Source of the DNA: Magicicada septendecula
Taxonomy: Eukaryota > Arthropoda > Insecta > Hemiptera > Cicadidae
Direction: 5' to 3'
NCBI GenBank assembly: GCA_034769895.1
Contig: CM068367.1
Span: 126,331,927 to 126,395,926, forward strand
DNA: 64,000 bases
A model generated the notes under the pieces. That model worked only from the letters and a program-made list of their open reading frames with translations. It was not told the origin of the DNA and searched no databases. The first letter of the stretch is position 1. Each line of letters starts with the position of its first letter. The position numbers and the translations under genes were made by a program. This document shows, one piece after another, positions 10,649 to 22,875 of this stretch.

Positions 10649-10717
10649 TAATAGACAAACTAAAAGTAATAAATATAGATGAAAACACATTTTACACATC
10701 ATATGATATCACAAATA
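10649..10717 (+). pseudogene. PLE 1, middle fragment between hAT and Tigger 1
   Basis: Reads LIDKLKVINIDEN then TFYTSYDITN and is continued on the far side of Tigger 1 by YTNIPVNETID; together these are the typical N-terminal palm block of Penelope reverse transcriptase (fD...YTNIP). Only about 70 bases separate the two inserted DNA transposons. Confidence 0.75.
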
Positions 10718-12923
10718 CAGTAGGACCTCCGTATATCGAATTTGATGGTTCCTAAGAAAAAATTCGATATATAGAAATTTCGATATACAGAAACCTGTTT
10801 CTTATTATTATTCGTAGGTTAGGAAAAGCACTAGAATTTGTTAAAAAAATCATGTATAGGCCTCCATACTATTAAAATGACATTTTGGTAAAAATAAATG
10901 AAAACCATAAGCATTTATTTAATAAAAATTACTGTATTTATTTAATAAAAAGTATTTAGTGTACAGTACAGTATTTATTTATTTACTTTAAAAAATTGTT
11001 TGTATTTAAAAAAGTAGGAACTTACGTGTTAAATGAGTAATACTGTATTTTATTAATTGGTCGTAAAATAATTTCGTATGTCTTTCTGAACCAGATTTGA
11101 TGCAGATTCCTCATAAAAGTGTTCACATTTGTTGAGTGACTGGAAAATATCATCAGGCACATATTCTTCCGATTGAAGACCTCGACGGATTGTTTCAAAT
11201 GCTGCCATCATTTCTTTCTTAGAAGGTTTAGAAACTTCAATTTCTTCTGCCTCATTGTCTTCACCTAAATCTTCAGTATCTTTTAATGAACTTAAAATTT
11301 TATCGTCCGTTGGATATTCTGCAACAATAACGTCTTCGTCGATGCTTAAAAATTCATCAAGTGATATGTCTTGATCTGTTGTGCCAGTTGACTGTAACTG
11401 GTTCCAACAATCCTCAAGTTGTGGCAGTGCAGTAACTTCTTCCACAACAGTATTTGAGAGAAGCCAGCTTTTATAAAACAATTCTGTATTGTTGATTCTG
11501 CTACATAATTTTGCCACACCTTTGCTATCTCTGATATACACAGTCTGAGATTAATCGCATCATCAATAGGTTTGTTGTTTTCCAATGCAAAAATGAGCCT
11601 CTTGAGGATCTGTTTTCGGTAAAGCATTTTGAGATTTTTTATTACTCCCTGGTCCATTAGGTTGTAGTTTAGATGTGGTGTTTGGAGGGAAAAAAACCAG
11701 CTTCACGTTTGTTAACTTTTTTGCCACAAAAGGAGGGTGTGCCAGACAATTGTCAACAAAAAGAACCACTTTTATTTTTTGTCTTATCAGTTTTTTGTCA
11801 AAGTTTACTATCCATTTCTCAAAAATCTCACTCGTCATCCATGACTTTTTATTGTATTTGTAGTCGGTTTCTAAAGACTTCACTTCTTTAAAACATCTTG
11901 GTTGCTTGCTTTTTCTGATCACCAACAGTTTATTTTTTTCGTTTCCGGACATATTGGCACACACGACAACAGTTATTCGTTCTTTACTATGTTTACCTCC
12001 GAAGCATTTAAAGGTCTTTAAAGGTTATAGTCTTATTTGGTAAACATCTGAAAAAAAGTCCAGTTTCATCCATGTTAAAAACATTATCTGGTTCATACTC
12101 TTCTAAAATTAACCTTAAAGTTGTAGTTTTACACTGGTTACAGTCTGCTTCAGATACACTTCCACTTTCTCCCGAAATAACTTTTTCTTTAATGCTGTGA
12201 TGTTTCTTAAATTTGTCCAACCATCCAGAACTTGCTTGAAACTCTTCGTGCCCCAACACTTTAGCATACTCGACCACCTTTTCCTTTATAAGCGGTCCTG
12301 AGACAGGCATGTTTTTATCTCGCACCATTGTCACCCATTTAAGAACTGCTTCGTCCACGTCATCATATTTGCACGTTTTAGACCGTTTTCTATCTGCTCC
12401 TACATTTTCATGAGTTTTTAAAACAGATTCTCGATTCTTTATTATGGTTGACACTGTACTCGGCGGAATCAAAAACTTTACCGCAACGTCTTTTTTTCGC
12501 ATTCCACTATCCACATCTTTTAATAATGCCACCTTTTCTGCAACACTCAAAGATTTTCTTTTTGACATTACAGCATTTACGTTCTCGTGAACTCAAGAAA
12601 AAATAAAAAATAAACTCAAAACAAAAATAAAGACTGACTGAAACTGAGTTAACCTTACTCCTTAATAACGTACAGTACTACCGAATGATGAGATACTGTA
12701 ATGCGCGGGAACGATTGTTGTAGATTGAGGGAGTGAGGAACACGCACAGTGTCACGTGAATCACAGATAATTTCCCCTCATTTCTGAAGTTACAAAGTTC
12801 GATATATAGAAATTTTTTTCGATATATGGAAATTATTTTATATTGAAATTTCATGGGACTTAAAAAAATTCAATAAATGGAGATTTTCGATATAAAGAAG
12901 TTCGATATACAGAGGTCCTACTG
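10718..12923 (-). mobile_element. Tigger 1 (pogo/Tigger DNA transposon), 2206 bp
   Basis: Terminal inverted repeats CAGTAGGACCTCCGTATATCG (left) and its near-perfect reverse complement on the right (20 of 21 match), flanked by TA on both sides, the pogo/Tigger target duplication. Both subterminal regions contain many TTCGATATA/TATATCGAA motifs. The transposase gene runs on the minus strand. Confidence 0.95.
11053..12568 (-). pseudogene. Tigger 1 transposase (CENP-B-like HTH + DDE_1)
   Basis: Starts MSKRKSLSVAEKVALLKDVD with a pogo/CENP-B helix-turn-helix, then a second DNA-binding half (VDEAVLKWVTMVRDKNMPVS, GPLIKEKV), then the first catalytic motif NMDETGLFFR. After a frameshift near 12000 the frame resumes with VVCANMSGNEK and the second Asp motif LFVDNCLAHPP; a second frameshift falls exactly in the third Asp motif (QPN in one frame, MDQGVIKNL in the other, near 11650). 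A third shift near 11400-11450 joins the acidic tail, which ends NYFTTN. The family moves by excision and insertion at TA. The gene is dead from three frameshifts but otherwise well preserved. Confidence 0.9.
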
Positions 12924-13475
12924 TATGTACACCAACATCCCAGTAAATGAAACAATAGACATAAAAATAAACAAAATGTAGACACGCAATATATAACTGA
13001 AATAAATAATAGGCTCCAACTAATACTAAAACAAAATTACTTTGAATTCAATAGCAAAATTTATCAACAACAAGTAGGTCTGGCAATGGGATCTCCATTA
13101 TCTAGCATAATAGCAGAAATATTCGTACAACACATAGACACCAAAATACAAAAAATTATAAATTCATTTGATCCAAATGGCATATGGATAAGATATGTAG
13201 ATGATGGGCTATATGTATCAAACAACAAAAGTACAAATGCAGATAACATATTAAAACAAATCAATAACGCACATCCAAAAATACAATTCACGGAAGAAAA
13301 AGAAAAACCTAACAAAATCAACTATTTAGACACAACCATCACAAGAAACAATAACCATCTACAATATGCAATATACAGAAAACCAACATCCAGTAACATC
13401 ATTATATCTAATCATTTTGACCACCCATCACAACATAAAATGGGAGCTTTCTATTCACAATTTAACAGAATGTAG
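12924..13475 (+). pseudogene. PLE 1 reverse transcriptase (palm and downstream)
   Basis: Continuation of the PLE after Tigger 1. YTNIPVNETID is followed by some frame breaks, then QVGLAMGSPLSSIIAEIFVQ (the PLE-specific GLPMGSPLSP block), the catalytic RYVDDGLYV near 13192-13218, INYLDTTITRNN and IYRKPTSSNIIISNHFDHPS, then HKMGAFYS. This order and spacing are those of Penelope-like RTs, which are related to telomerase. The frame ends in TAG at 13473-13475; several stops follow. Confidence 0.88.
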
Positions 13476-14162
13476 AAAATACTCCTAAACAAACAGGAAA
13501 CAAAGAAAGAAAGAAATATGATTTACTAAATTGCTTATGAAAATGGATACAATAAAAATACTATAAACAAAATATAAAATTAAATCATATTTAAATAAAA
13601 ACTGAACAGTTAAGAAATGAACATCATGAATAAAACATAAATAATAACAAAAACATGGGCCACCGTTAACACACATAAATAACAAGATGACAAAGCTAAC
13701 AAATCTATTTAAAAACACAGACGTTAAAGTAGCATACGAAACTAATAAAAATAATTTACAAAAACTAAATAACCCACACAACAAAGTTAATACAATAACC
13801 AAAGGTATATACAAAATTGAATGCCAAGATTGCAATAAATGTTACAGAGGACAAACAAAAAAACAACTGAAAAAACGTTATTTTAAACATCTAAACGCAA
13901 AAAAAAATCTAATTTGGCAACACATGCAATAAACACTGGACATGAATTCCCAGACATAACCAACATGACACTAGTAAAACATACTACACAAAGGCACCAT
14001 AATGAACATTTGGGAAAATTTACAAATATACAAACACAAAACAAACTAATACCTGAACAAATACAAATCAGTACAAAATATGATACAATTTTCAAAGCAC
14101 TCAACATTGAAAATACACAGAATACTAATATTATAACATTGCCAAACCCAGATCATATTTGA
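13476..14162 (+). pseudogene. PLE 1 linker and GIY-YIG endonuclease domain
   Basis: After a poorly conserved linker full of stops (13476-13686), the frame from about 13687 reads KGIYKIECQDCNKCYRGQTK then KQLKKRYFKHLN: the GIY...Y(R/I)G core with the CxxC of the PLE-type GIY-YIG nuclease. A frameshift near 13912 leads to NLATHAINTGHEFPDI and onward to a stop at 14160-14162. In intact PLEs this nuclease nicks the target for retrotransposition. The second motif has Arg where Ile is usual (YRG for YIG). Confidence 0.85.
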
Positions 14163-17100
14163 TATCAATAAGTATGTCAAAAATGCTAAGAAATAATATA
14201 TTTTAATAAATAAATAATAACGAGAACGAAAATAGTAAATATAATTAAGAGTGAAGGAGGAAAAATAGTAAACCAAAGGTGATTATTAAATAAGAAATAC
14301 AAACTAGACTGACAGACAAATGACATTGACCCAACCCCAGAGATTGGCCAGATAATAACCAAGATAAAGCGAAACAAGATGGAAGGGAAGGAGAAGAAAA
14401 ATGAATTTAAAAATGGAACAAACCAACTACAAAGAAAATAAAATGAACCAAGGTGATAAAACACAGACAAATAGTGTACAATAGGGAAGGGGGAGATGAT
14501 ACCATCAAATATCATAAAGGAAACGAAACCGGTGAATAACCAATATAAAAAAGAAATATTAGTATTGTCTAAGTGACAAATGTAACTCATAATTAATAAA
14601 AACCCATTAAATAAAAATACACTAACCCACGAATTAGTAGTATATGTAAGTAAGAAATCTAGAAAAAGACATGAACTTATTAGATACAAATAAAATTTGT
14701 AAAGATAGTGAGATAGTGAGAAATATAATGAAAATAACTAAGTGACAAAGAAAAATAATAATAGGGTTTACCCACCAATAAACGTGTAAAATAAAAAGTG
14801 ATAACAGTGAAAGTGATGTGTGAAAAAGGATATTGTACACAATAGTATGATTAAAAAGATAGTGATAGATAAGTAAACACTTAATAAATCAATGATGGAC
14901 CAATGAAGGATTTAAGAGTGGGATTGTAAAAAATTATATAGTTAAAGGTAATTAGAAATAGTATTTAGAGTAGAAATAGATAAAGGATACAATATTATTC
15001 AGGGGAGAAAGCCCAGATAAAAACAGTTTGTATTAATGTGGAATGGAGGAGATAGTAATAGTGAAATAAGGTTTTGTTTTAAAGTTAAATATACAATGAA
15101 TAAAACACCCCATGTTAAAAGGGGAAATAACTTTAGTAAGTTTACAAGAAGTAAAAATGATTATCACTCAAAGTAATAACTTGTAAAGAATTGTTTATTT
15201 CAATGTTATGAAGAGGATATGGCTGAAGGGAACTTACAGTCCATAGGCCTAATTGTTATATTTTAAGTATTAAGACATAGAAAATAATCTTGACATATGA
15301 TCAGAACAAAAACAAACTCAAGACACAACAACCACTAAACAAATCAATTATAACAACAGAACAAAAACTTTGTAATGAAATGAAATATAATTAGAATAAA
15401 TTAAATAAAAATAATCAATGGCTACTAAGGCCTAGGAAGTGTATAACTGTCAATGACAAATAATTGCAAACTGTATAAAAACAACCAGGAAATTAAGAAA
15501 TTCAAGGCAAGTAAATAGCCAAGAATAATTTGTAAATCATTTTAAAGGAAAAATATTAGAATAAGAACTTAGTTTAAAGGAGAAATGTAAATACCAAATA
15601 TTAACAGATGTGTACAAACATTGATATTTCATAAAACCATACATTATGTGATACCAAATTAATCTTTGAAAGGAAATAATAACAGTGGTGATAATATTTA
15701 ATATGTAGGGAAGAGGACAGAAGAATATAATCAATAAGAAGATATACAGCTATTTTGAATAAAAATTCAAAATTTGATAACAATAGACTACTTCAGAATT
15801 AACCAATCGGGATTAATTGGTTACTATGACAACAGTCGTTTGGTTGCTAATTACCGTTAGATTTCTTTACTCGTGAGATGACGCTTTTGTTGAATAGACG
15901 CTAGTTTTGGAATGATCAAAATTGTTAATTAAAACGTCAAAATGTCAAATGTAATTACTAGCAAGTGAACCCCAAGAATGAAGACGATGGCTGAAACCAT
16001 ATAACTAATGTCGAAGCCGAATTAAAGAAAAAAGAAAATAATATCCTGCCGATTAACTTGGAAAGGATGCCCGAAGTCCCGAATCAAAGAAAATTAAAGA
16101 TGATTGCAGCCTAACTCCTTAATACCAGATCAAATGAGTTCGTCCTGTCTACTGAAGTGATAAGTATCTATAAAATTACCCTAATTTCTGAATAAACACG
16201 TTAATTATTTCTCACTAAAGACCGAACTCTCACTAAACTGAACATAATTGCTTTCAAAGATTAAAAAACTAAGTCACTGAAAATTTATAAACTGGCAAAG
16301 ATAACCTGTTATTAATTACCAATAGCTTGTAAACACTTTTACTACACTACACTAAACAAATTATACCTACACAGTATATTATTTAAGTTTAACTGATGTA
16401 AGGGTGTGTATTTTTATTGTTTTAAACATTAGTAATCCTTTTAACGCGATCTCAAGAACCCGTGACAAACGAACAATAATAATTTTGTGTACAATTTCCA
16501 CAGACGCCATTACTGAAAGTCTGTTAATCAGTTCAGATATCGATTTGTCAAACCCTGTAGAGTTGTCTCATATATAACCGGAGCAATTGTATTAAAAAGG
16601 GAAATATAATTTGTATTAAATGAATAATTAATCATTAATAAAAAATAAATAAGTATTGAGTGTAACCACGGTGTTATAATTTCATTAGGAGGTGGATAAT
16701 AATTTATGTACAGTTTAGCAGACAAGTAGTGTTGACGACTAGCGACAGCACAGCCAACGCAACGAACTACTGGCCGCTACAGATGGCTGAGACAGGCGGA
16801 AACATTTGAATTATTCAAACCGCCTGAGTGGCGTAGGCCATACACATTTAAAATTTTTTTTTAATTGTTTTAATAAAACAATTTGGCGCCACCGGGATTT
16901 TCACACCCCTAGTGAACAACAGGTAAGAACATCGAAACCTGGTTATTCGTACGTTCGCAACGGACAAAATCTGCGGAAGTTGCATTCATTTGAACGACGG
17001 ATAGAGAAGACACGTTACACCCATTATACACAAATTGTACATGATTCACATTTTACAGAATAAAACGGTAGCCGTACACACAACTACATAACAGATTGGC

Positions 17101-17204
17101 TTCCATCGCGGGGCAAGAAAGAAGACGAGTACGTCCAAAACATTACAGATTGACGCATCCAATGTGTGGCAGAATAACACGACAGAGACCACACGAAAAA
17201 CATT
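14163..17204. other. AT-rich region without recognised genes
   Basis: No coding region supported. It may include the PLE 1 3' region and other decayed repeats. At 16883-16905 a possible primer site (TGGCGCCACCGGGATTTTC) follows ATAAAACA, but no LTR start could be located, so it is not annotated as an element. Confidence 0.4.
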
Positions 17205-17400
17205 ACAATATATACACCACAATTACACACAAACATTGAAAATACACAAAATACTAATATATACACCACAATTACACACAATAATAACCATAAAAACAAC
17301 CAACCAAAACACAAGATTCAAAATTAAGAAGGCTGAGGATGGGAACAATAAGTTTCCCGAAACATGTTCCAAATAAGGAAAATATCTTGAGGTAAAGTTA
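17205..17400 (+). repeat. PLE tail with hammerhead-like motif
   Basis: The block ATTGAAAATACACA at about 17236 repeats the C-terminal end of PLE 1 (14107-14120), so this is the 3' end of another PLE copy. It leads into CTGAGGA (17333-17339), a short stem (GGGAA/TTCCC at 17341-17345 and 17354-17358) and GAAAC (17359-17363), then ATGTTCC and ATCTTGAGGTAAA. Nearly the same tail appears at 28632-28760. Confidence 0.6.
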
Positions 17401-18410
17401 TTATAAATACATATTGTACAATATATAAAAACTATATTATATATAATTTCTTAATTGTAGTAATCTTAATCTCATTGTCGCTGAGAAAATCACGCTTGCT
17501 GATCTGATAAATGGATGATTCAACTGTAAGTTCCAAAAGAGGAAAGAGAAATGAGAGTAATCTCGAATAATACTACAGGCTTCTGTCTCTAGAAAGGAGC
17601 AAAGTTGTTTAAATTAAATGAAGAATATTCTGGCTTGTTATCTTTGCCCCTCCCCCCCAAATACCAATTGGTTCAATTTATCGGTGGCTCAGGTAACAAT
17701 AATAATCGCTTGTATGCAATTTTCTTCATAGTTGCCATATCTTCATTGTTAAGAAATAGAGTAGATCATTGTTTATCATCACCGATTGTACATGAAAATT
17801 TATTTCATGTAGTTTTCTAATAAATCATTCTTCAACGTAATTGTCTGTTACATTTTTGCATCACTTGATTTCTTTTGTTACCACTAGCAAGCAGTTCATC
17901 ACAGGAAGATGTTTCGGTGGTGGTATTTTTTTTAATCAACTTATGTTTTACTGTCGGTTGTCTACCATACAGTCATTAGCACACTCAATCATCATTTGAT
18001 TATATATATAACACGAGTAACCAGCACCTCCAATCACCACATGTGAATGCTTCCGTTTGACACAACAAATGCAAGTCACTTCAACACACTATAACAGGAG
18101 CCTACGGTCAACAGCTTGATAGAAGACAATGGTTGATGAAGGCTTGATTAAAATAGAATCATCCATTAATATTAAACACACACACACATTTATAATTTAG
18201 AAAATTTTTCTGTTGATTTTTATTGTTGTTGTTTCTCTGTTAATGTTTGAAAATCTGTTATAAATTGCATTTGTCCATGGAATTTGCCTCAGATTTACTA
18301 CAAAATTTGTAAAGTTTTTTACTGTTTACCTTTTAAATTGTTCACTGTTTACTTATCAAACATATACCACAGCTGGCCGGACGCCATATTGCCAAATTCT
18401 GAAGTCATTA
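17401..18410. other. No recognised feature
   Basis: AT-rich; a short (CA)n run lies at about 18177-18188. No exon or element gene recognised. Confidence 0.4.
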
Positions 18411-19701
18411 TTAATTATTAAATTTTGCCACACATACTTTTCCTAAAAAGTATGCCGTAGGTGTCTGTCCTTTAATGCTGTCATACCTCCCATGACAGAT
18501 ATTGTCCCGAATAATATTCTGTACTGATTCAGACCAATACTTTAATTTGAATAACTGTCTAAATTTATCATAATTGCACACTTCATTCCTAATGACTGTC
18601 CACCAGTTGTCTGTGATGTTCTTAAAACACTCATTTAAGATGCCCTTGATCATATTCCACCTGGTTTCTTTCAATCGGTTCAGTATTTCATCAACTCTTT
18701 CTAAAAATTCTAGAGGGTTTCTTCTATAGTCCCAAAAGTTCACACTTTCTCTACTATCTTGTATGGTATGTTGAGTGCTACATGTTGGTCTAACACTCAT
18801 TCTATCTCCCCTTGTATGTTTACTTGGAAATGTAAATTTTTTATTTTCTCCCTCTGATTATTTACCTGGTTTTTTACCTGTTCTATTTTATCATTAAAAT
18901 TGGTTATTTTACCAGCTATGTCGCTCTGCATACCGTCCAATTGATCTTTAGTTTCCTGTTGTATGGCCATTATTCGGACTTGATAACTATGTTCCCCTCG
19001 ATCCATCCTGGCATCTATTTCCATTCTGAATTGTTCGATGGTTTCTTCGGTTTTATCTAATCTTTGCTTGGTCTCTATTATTTGCTTTTCTGTTTCCTCC
19101 TTATATCCATCTACTCTTTGGCTAAGTGTGTTACTGACCTTTTCAATCTTCTCATGAATTTGCTTTAATTTTTCATTATTTTCTTCAAATTTTTTGTTCA
19201 TATCTTCCCTTTGTCCGTTAATAGTTTCTCTCAATTCATGGTTTTGTTCATTCATGGTTTGTCTTATATCTCCATGAATGGTTTCAATTTTTTCGTTTAT
19301 TTGCTTTACTAAACTTTCAATGTTTTGTTTTGTTTCCTTGAGTTTTCCTCCTGTTTCCTAAAATTTTCATCTATCTTGTCAAATGTTTTGCTCAAGGTTT
19401 CATTTTGTTTCCTTGAGTTTTCCTTATTTTCCTCATTTGTTTGTTTATTGCTTTCCGTTATAATTCTCAACATCTCCTGCATGCTCATGTCTTCTTTTTG
19501 GGTGGATTTATCTGGTTGGTCCCCTTGGGCATCCTCTTCAATCATTTCTTTTTCCGTGTCCATAACTACTTCAGTTTCTTCTTTATCGCCCGTCTGTTGT
19601 TCCATTTCACTGTCCGTGACTACTTCTATTTCTTGCTCCTGTCCACCTTCTTCCTTTTCCGGGTCTTCTGCCCTCTTCTTTGGCCTACCTCTGCTATGCA
19701 T
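18411..19701 (-). pseudogene. Gag of LTR element 3 (coiled coil + capsid-like domain)
   Basis: Starts MHSRGRPKKRAEDPEKEEGG, a basic then strongly acidic N-terminus. A long charged coiled coil follows (KQNETLSKTFDKIDENFRKQ; after a frameshift near 19300, EENNEKLKQIHEKIEKVSNT and on). A second break sits at an ATGA overlap at 18797-18800, after which the retrotransposon gag capsid-like part reads PLEFLERVDEIL, ECFKNITDNWWTVI, FKLKYWSESVQN and TAYFLGKVCVAKFNN, ending at 18411. The WW and FWSE-like pattern with the YFL...KV...A motif is typical of arthropod Gypsy-type gag. Pol is absent, so the element is truncated just after gag. Because of the breaks it is called a pseudogene; programmed frameshifting is a less likely reading. 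Confidence 0.75.
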
Positions 19702-19790
19702 TTCTTAGCTTCTTTCAGTTGCCAACAAAAATTAGGTTTTTCGTTATAGTAAATACTTGTGTATAACTCGAAATTCTTTCCTAATTAAGC

Positions 19791-19808
19791 CCTCTAAGTT
19801 GAGCGCCA
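19791..19808 (-). promoter_or_regulatory. Primer-binding site of LTR element 3
   Basis: TGGCGCTCAACTTAGAGG on the minus strand, two bases from the LTR end and about 90 bases before the gag start. The tRNA is not identified with confidence. Confidence 0.65.
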
Positions 19809-19810
19809 TT

Positions 19811-20179
19811 TGTTACGTACCTCGAGCTTCGATAGTTATTACACCCTTTTGTTAGTGTTATTTGTAACCAACCACAAACTTTACGTCTTATTGTGTTTAT
19901 TTATTTATAACCGGATTATGTAATATCTGTTTAGTGTAAATAATTTTTCCGTTAAATAAACCACGGGATCCTTTGCAGTTTTTGCTCCTTGTAGGTATTA
20001 CAGTTCAGTTGATAGAGAGAGAGAGAGAGAGAGAGAGTAAGTTCCTCTCTTTGGGTACTGTGTTATCGTTTTATTAAAGTGCTTTGCATCAGCTGTTTTC
20101 AAGGTGACAACAAGCAACAGGTTATGTTGGCCGGTTCGTTTTCGCACTCTTCTCTGCTATTTACCAGTTTCCTGTAACA
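19811..20179 (-). repeat. 5' LTR of LTR element 3, 369 bp
   Basis: On the plus strand it begins TGTTACGTACC and ends CCTGTAACA, giving TGTTAC/GTAACA terminal inverted repeats typical of Gypsy LTRs. It contains a (GA)n run at 20013-20037. The 3' LTR is not present in the window. Confidence 0.75.
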
Positions 20180-20593
20180 AATTTGCTATCTACAAAGAAT
20201 AGCACAAAGTCAATTCCCTCAAAAAGGTATTTATTATTTGATATTGGTTTATTTTTTGGAAACTATTAAATTCAGTTCATCGATTTTCAGATCGACTATT
20301 ATCGAAATTACAACAACTTTCGATATAAGTATTTCTATCATAAAACAGATATATTCAATTATAGTTATAAACAAAATTAATTAATTATTTATCTCAGGGT
20401 TTTTTTGGGGATTCTTTGAGCTGTAAGAAAGTCAGAAATGCTTGGATAAGAGTATCATACTTTACAATAAAAATATTTTATTCTTAAAGACTAGGCCAAA
20501 AAGTTCGTTTTTTAGACGCCAGAGCGCAGATTACATGAGTTCGTACAGCTGAAAAATAAGAAACATGGCCGCTGTGAATGGTTTAATGAGATC

Positions 20594-22095
20594 ATTTCGT
20601 AAATGATTTTAAATATAAATCTTAGATCATGGAAGTCATGTATGGTTCTCCATACCGATTTTTTTATATATGTACTATGTTATCGGCAACAAAGAAGTAG
20701 TTTGTTGTTAAAATTCCTTCCCGGGCTGTTTGGCCGTAGACCAATGTTTTCTGCAAAACCAGACATTTCGGCAGTGCCATTGACTTCCATCATCAGTGAA
20801 AATCTAGTGCGATAACGTGAGGTTGTATATGTTAGTGACCACAGTACTGTGGTTAAGGCTGAAGCAGTAAGTAGAAAGACGTAGTTTCTATAGAAATATT
20901 TCATTTCGAAAATTATTTTAAATATAACTCTTAGAACATGGAAGTAAGTCATGTATGGTTCTCCATACCGTTTTTTTTGAAAAGTGTCTGTGTGTGTGTG
21001 TCTGTCTGTGTGTAGAATTTTTTCTATGGCAAACGATAACAGCCGCAAATTCAAACAGAATCAAATAATTTTTTGCAAACAGTCCTTAATTGTAGAGGAC
21101 TCGAGGCCTATTGATTTTGGTTAAGGGAAAGGGTAGTTTACCTGCAACGTTTTACGTTTTAACAAGAGTAAAGTGCTTAATTTTGATAAATAATGTATCC
21201 TGAAAATAAGGTCATAATGATCCACTGTCGTAAAGGTAGATGAAATATCTATAAATGAAATGGGTAGTTGAAGGGGGAGGGGGTAATTTTTTGTATAAAC
21301 TAAAATGGTAGTAGATGGAGGAAGTAAATTTTATAAGTTTTATATGTGTAGTACGTTATTGACAACAAAGAAGTAGTTTCTATGGAAACATTTCATTTCA
21401 CTTTAACAAAATTCTATATTTTTTCATTTTAATTTAAATCATGTATGAGAGAAAATATATCGTTCAGGGCAGGCAAGCATATCTCAATTATGTAATGTTT
21501 ATGTTTCCATTTTATTATTATGATTACCACAATAAAAAGGCAGGCAAGACACACACACACACAATTCACGTTATTTCTGGCCTCACTCATGTTTATTTTC
21601 TTACATTTGCACGCTTTTTAAATGGAAAGTGCTGAAACCCACATCAACACAACGCGTGCAAGGCGAAAAAGTGTCCAGCGTGGATAGCGATTTGCTTCCT
21701 GTGGATTGCTGAGCAGTGTAACTGCACGTGTTTACAGAGGAACGGTTCATAGACAGACTTTTCGTTTTTAGGGAACGAACACTCTGCAAGATGCTCAGGG
21801 CCTATGAGTGACTTCAGAGTGCTTCGGAGGAGGGATGATTATCTGCGTAGTTCGGTTTATTTATAAGAATAAAGTAAGCCTACCTAATTTTTATGTATAA
21901 AGTGACTGAAAATAACATTATATTAAACGACTACCCCATGATAACAAAAATATCTATAAATAGTGAAATTAGTTTGAGGGTGGGCGATATTTTTTTAGAA
22001 ATTACTGAACCGAATTCAAGTTAATTATTTTAAACATAAATCTTACAACATGGAAGTCATGTATTATTCTCCATACCGATTTTTTTATTAGATTT
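20594..22095 (-). mobile_element. Single arm copy of the foldback family
   Basis: Shares, in the order of the right arm of the large foldback (27540-28625), the ATGGTTCTCCATACC end motif, the TTATCGGCAACAAAGAAGTA block, one 162-bp unit (about 21000-21160) with the TAGTTTACCTGCAACG signature, the CA-rich stretch and the segment with the repeated short open frame (about 21600-21800). Two end motifs (20638-20660 and 20950-20972) suggest a rearranged or composite copy. Confidence 0.65.
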
Positions 22096-22875
22096 GCGAA
22101 TAGTAATTCCTTGTCTCTAATGTTTTCGCCTTAAACTATGGCAAGTTTTTTGCTTCATACTGTAGTATGAGGAATGGAAAATGCAGTTTAATGAAAGTTT
22201 AAAGCTGAATGATGTATTTAAATATTTCTTGCAACATGTTTTTTGAGCTTATTGCCTTATAATATAAATAATTTTGAGTGCATTGAAGATCTTGAGTCAC
22301 ATTTCATTTTGGTTCAATAATGCCCAAAGATTTTTAAGAGTTTTAAAAAATCGAATAAAACAAATAAATCTTCTGTTTTATATGGAAAGTTTATCTCATA
22401 TATCACCTTGAATATATTTATTTGGACCAACACAATTTATTTGATTTCATTGAAAGGTTGTTTTTTTACATGACTGTCTTTAAACATGTTACTACTGTAT
22501 ATGGTTTAGTGCAGTATTGTAGACTACACTGTAAGTCCACAGCATAATTGCAACCATTGATTGAATTACATTTCCTGACATTATGAATCCAATTGTCAAA
22601 TATCGGTACGGAGAACCATACATGAGTTACTTCCATGTTCTAAGATTTATATTTAAAATCATTTTCGAAATGAAATATTACCATAGAAACTACTTCTTTC
22701 TACTTACTGCTTCAGCCTTAACCACAGTACTGTGGTCACTAACGTATAACACCTCACGTTATCGCACTCGATTTTCACTGATGATGGAAGTCGATGGCAT
22801 TGCCGAAACATCTGGTTTTGTAGAAAACATTGGACTACGGCCAAACATCCCGGGAAGAAATTTCAACAAAAACTA

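Noticed and set aside
16883-16905. Primer-binding-site-like TGGCGCCACCGGGATTTTC
   Set aside because: ATAAAACA precedes it, but no LTR start, second LTR or gag frame was found and the tRNA could not be matched.
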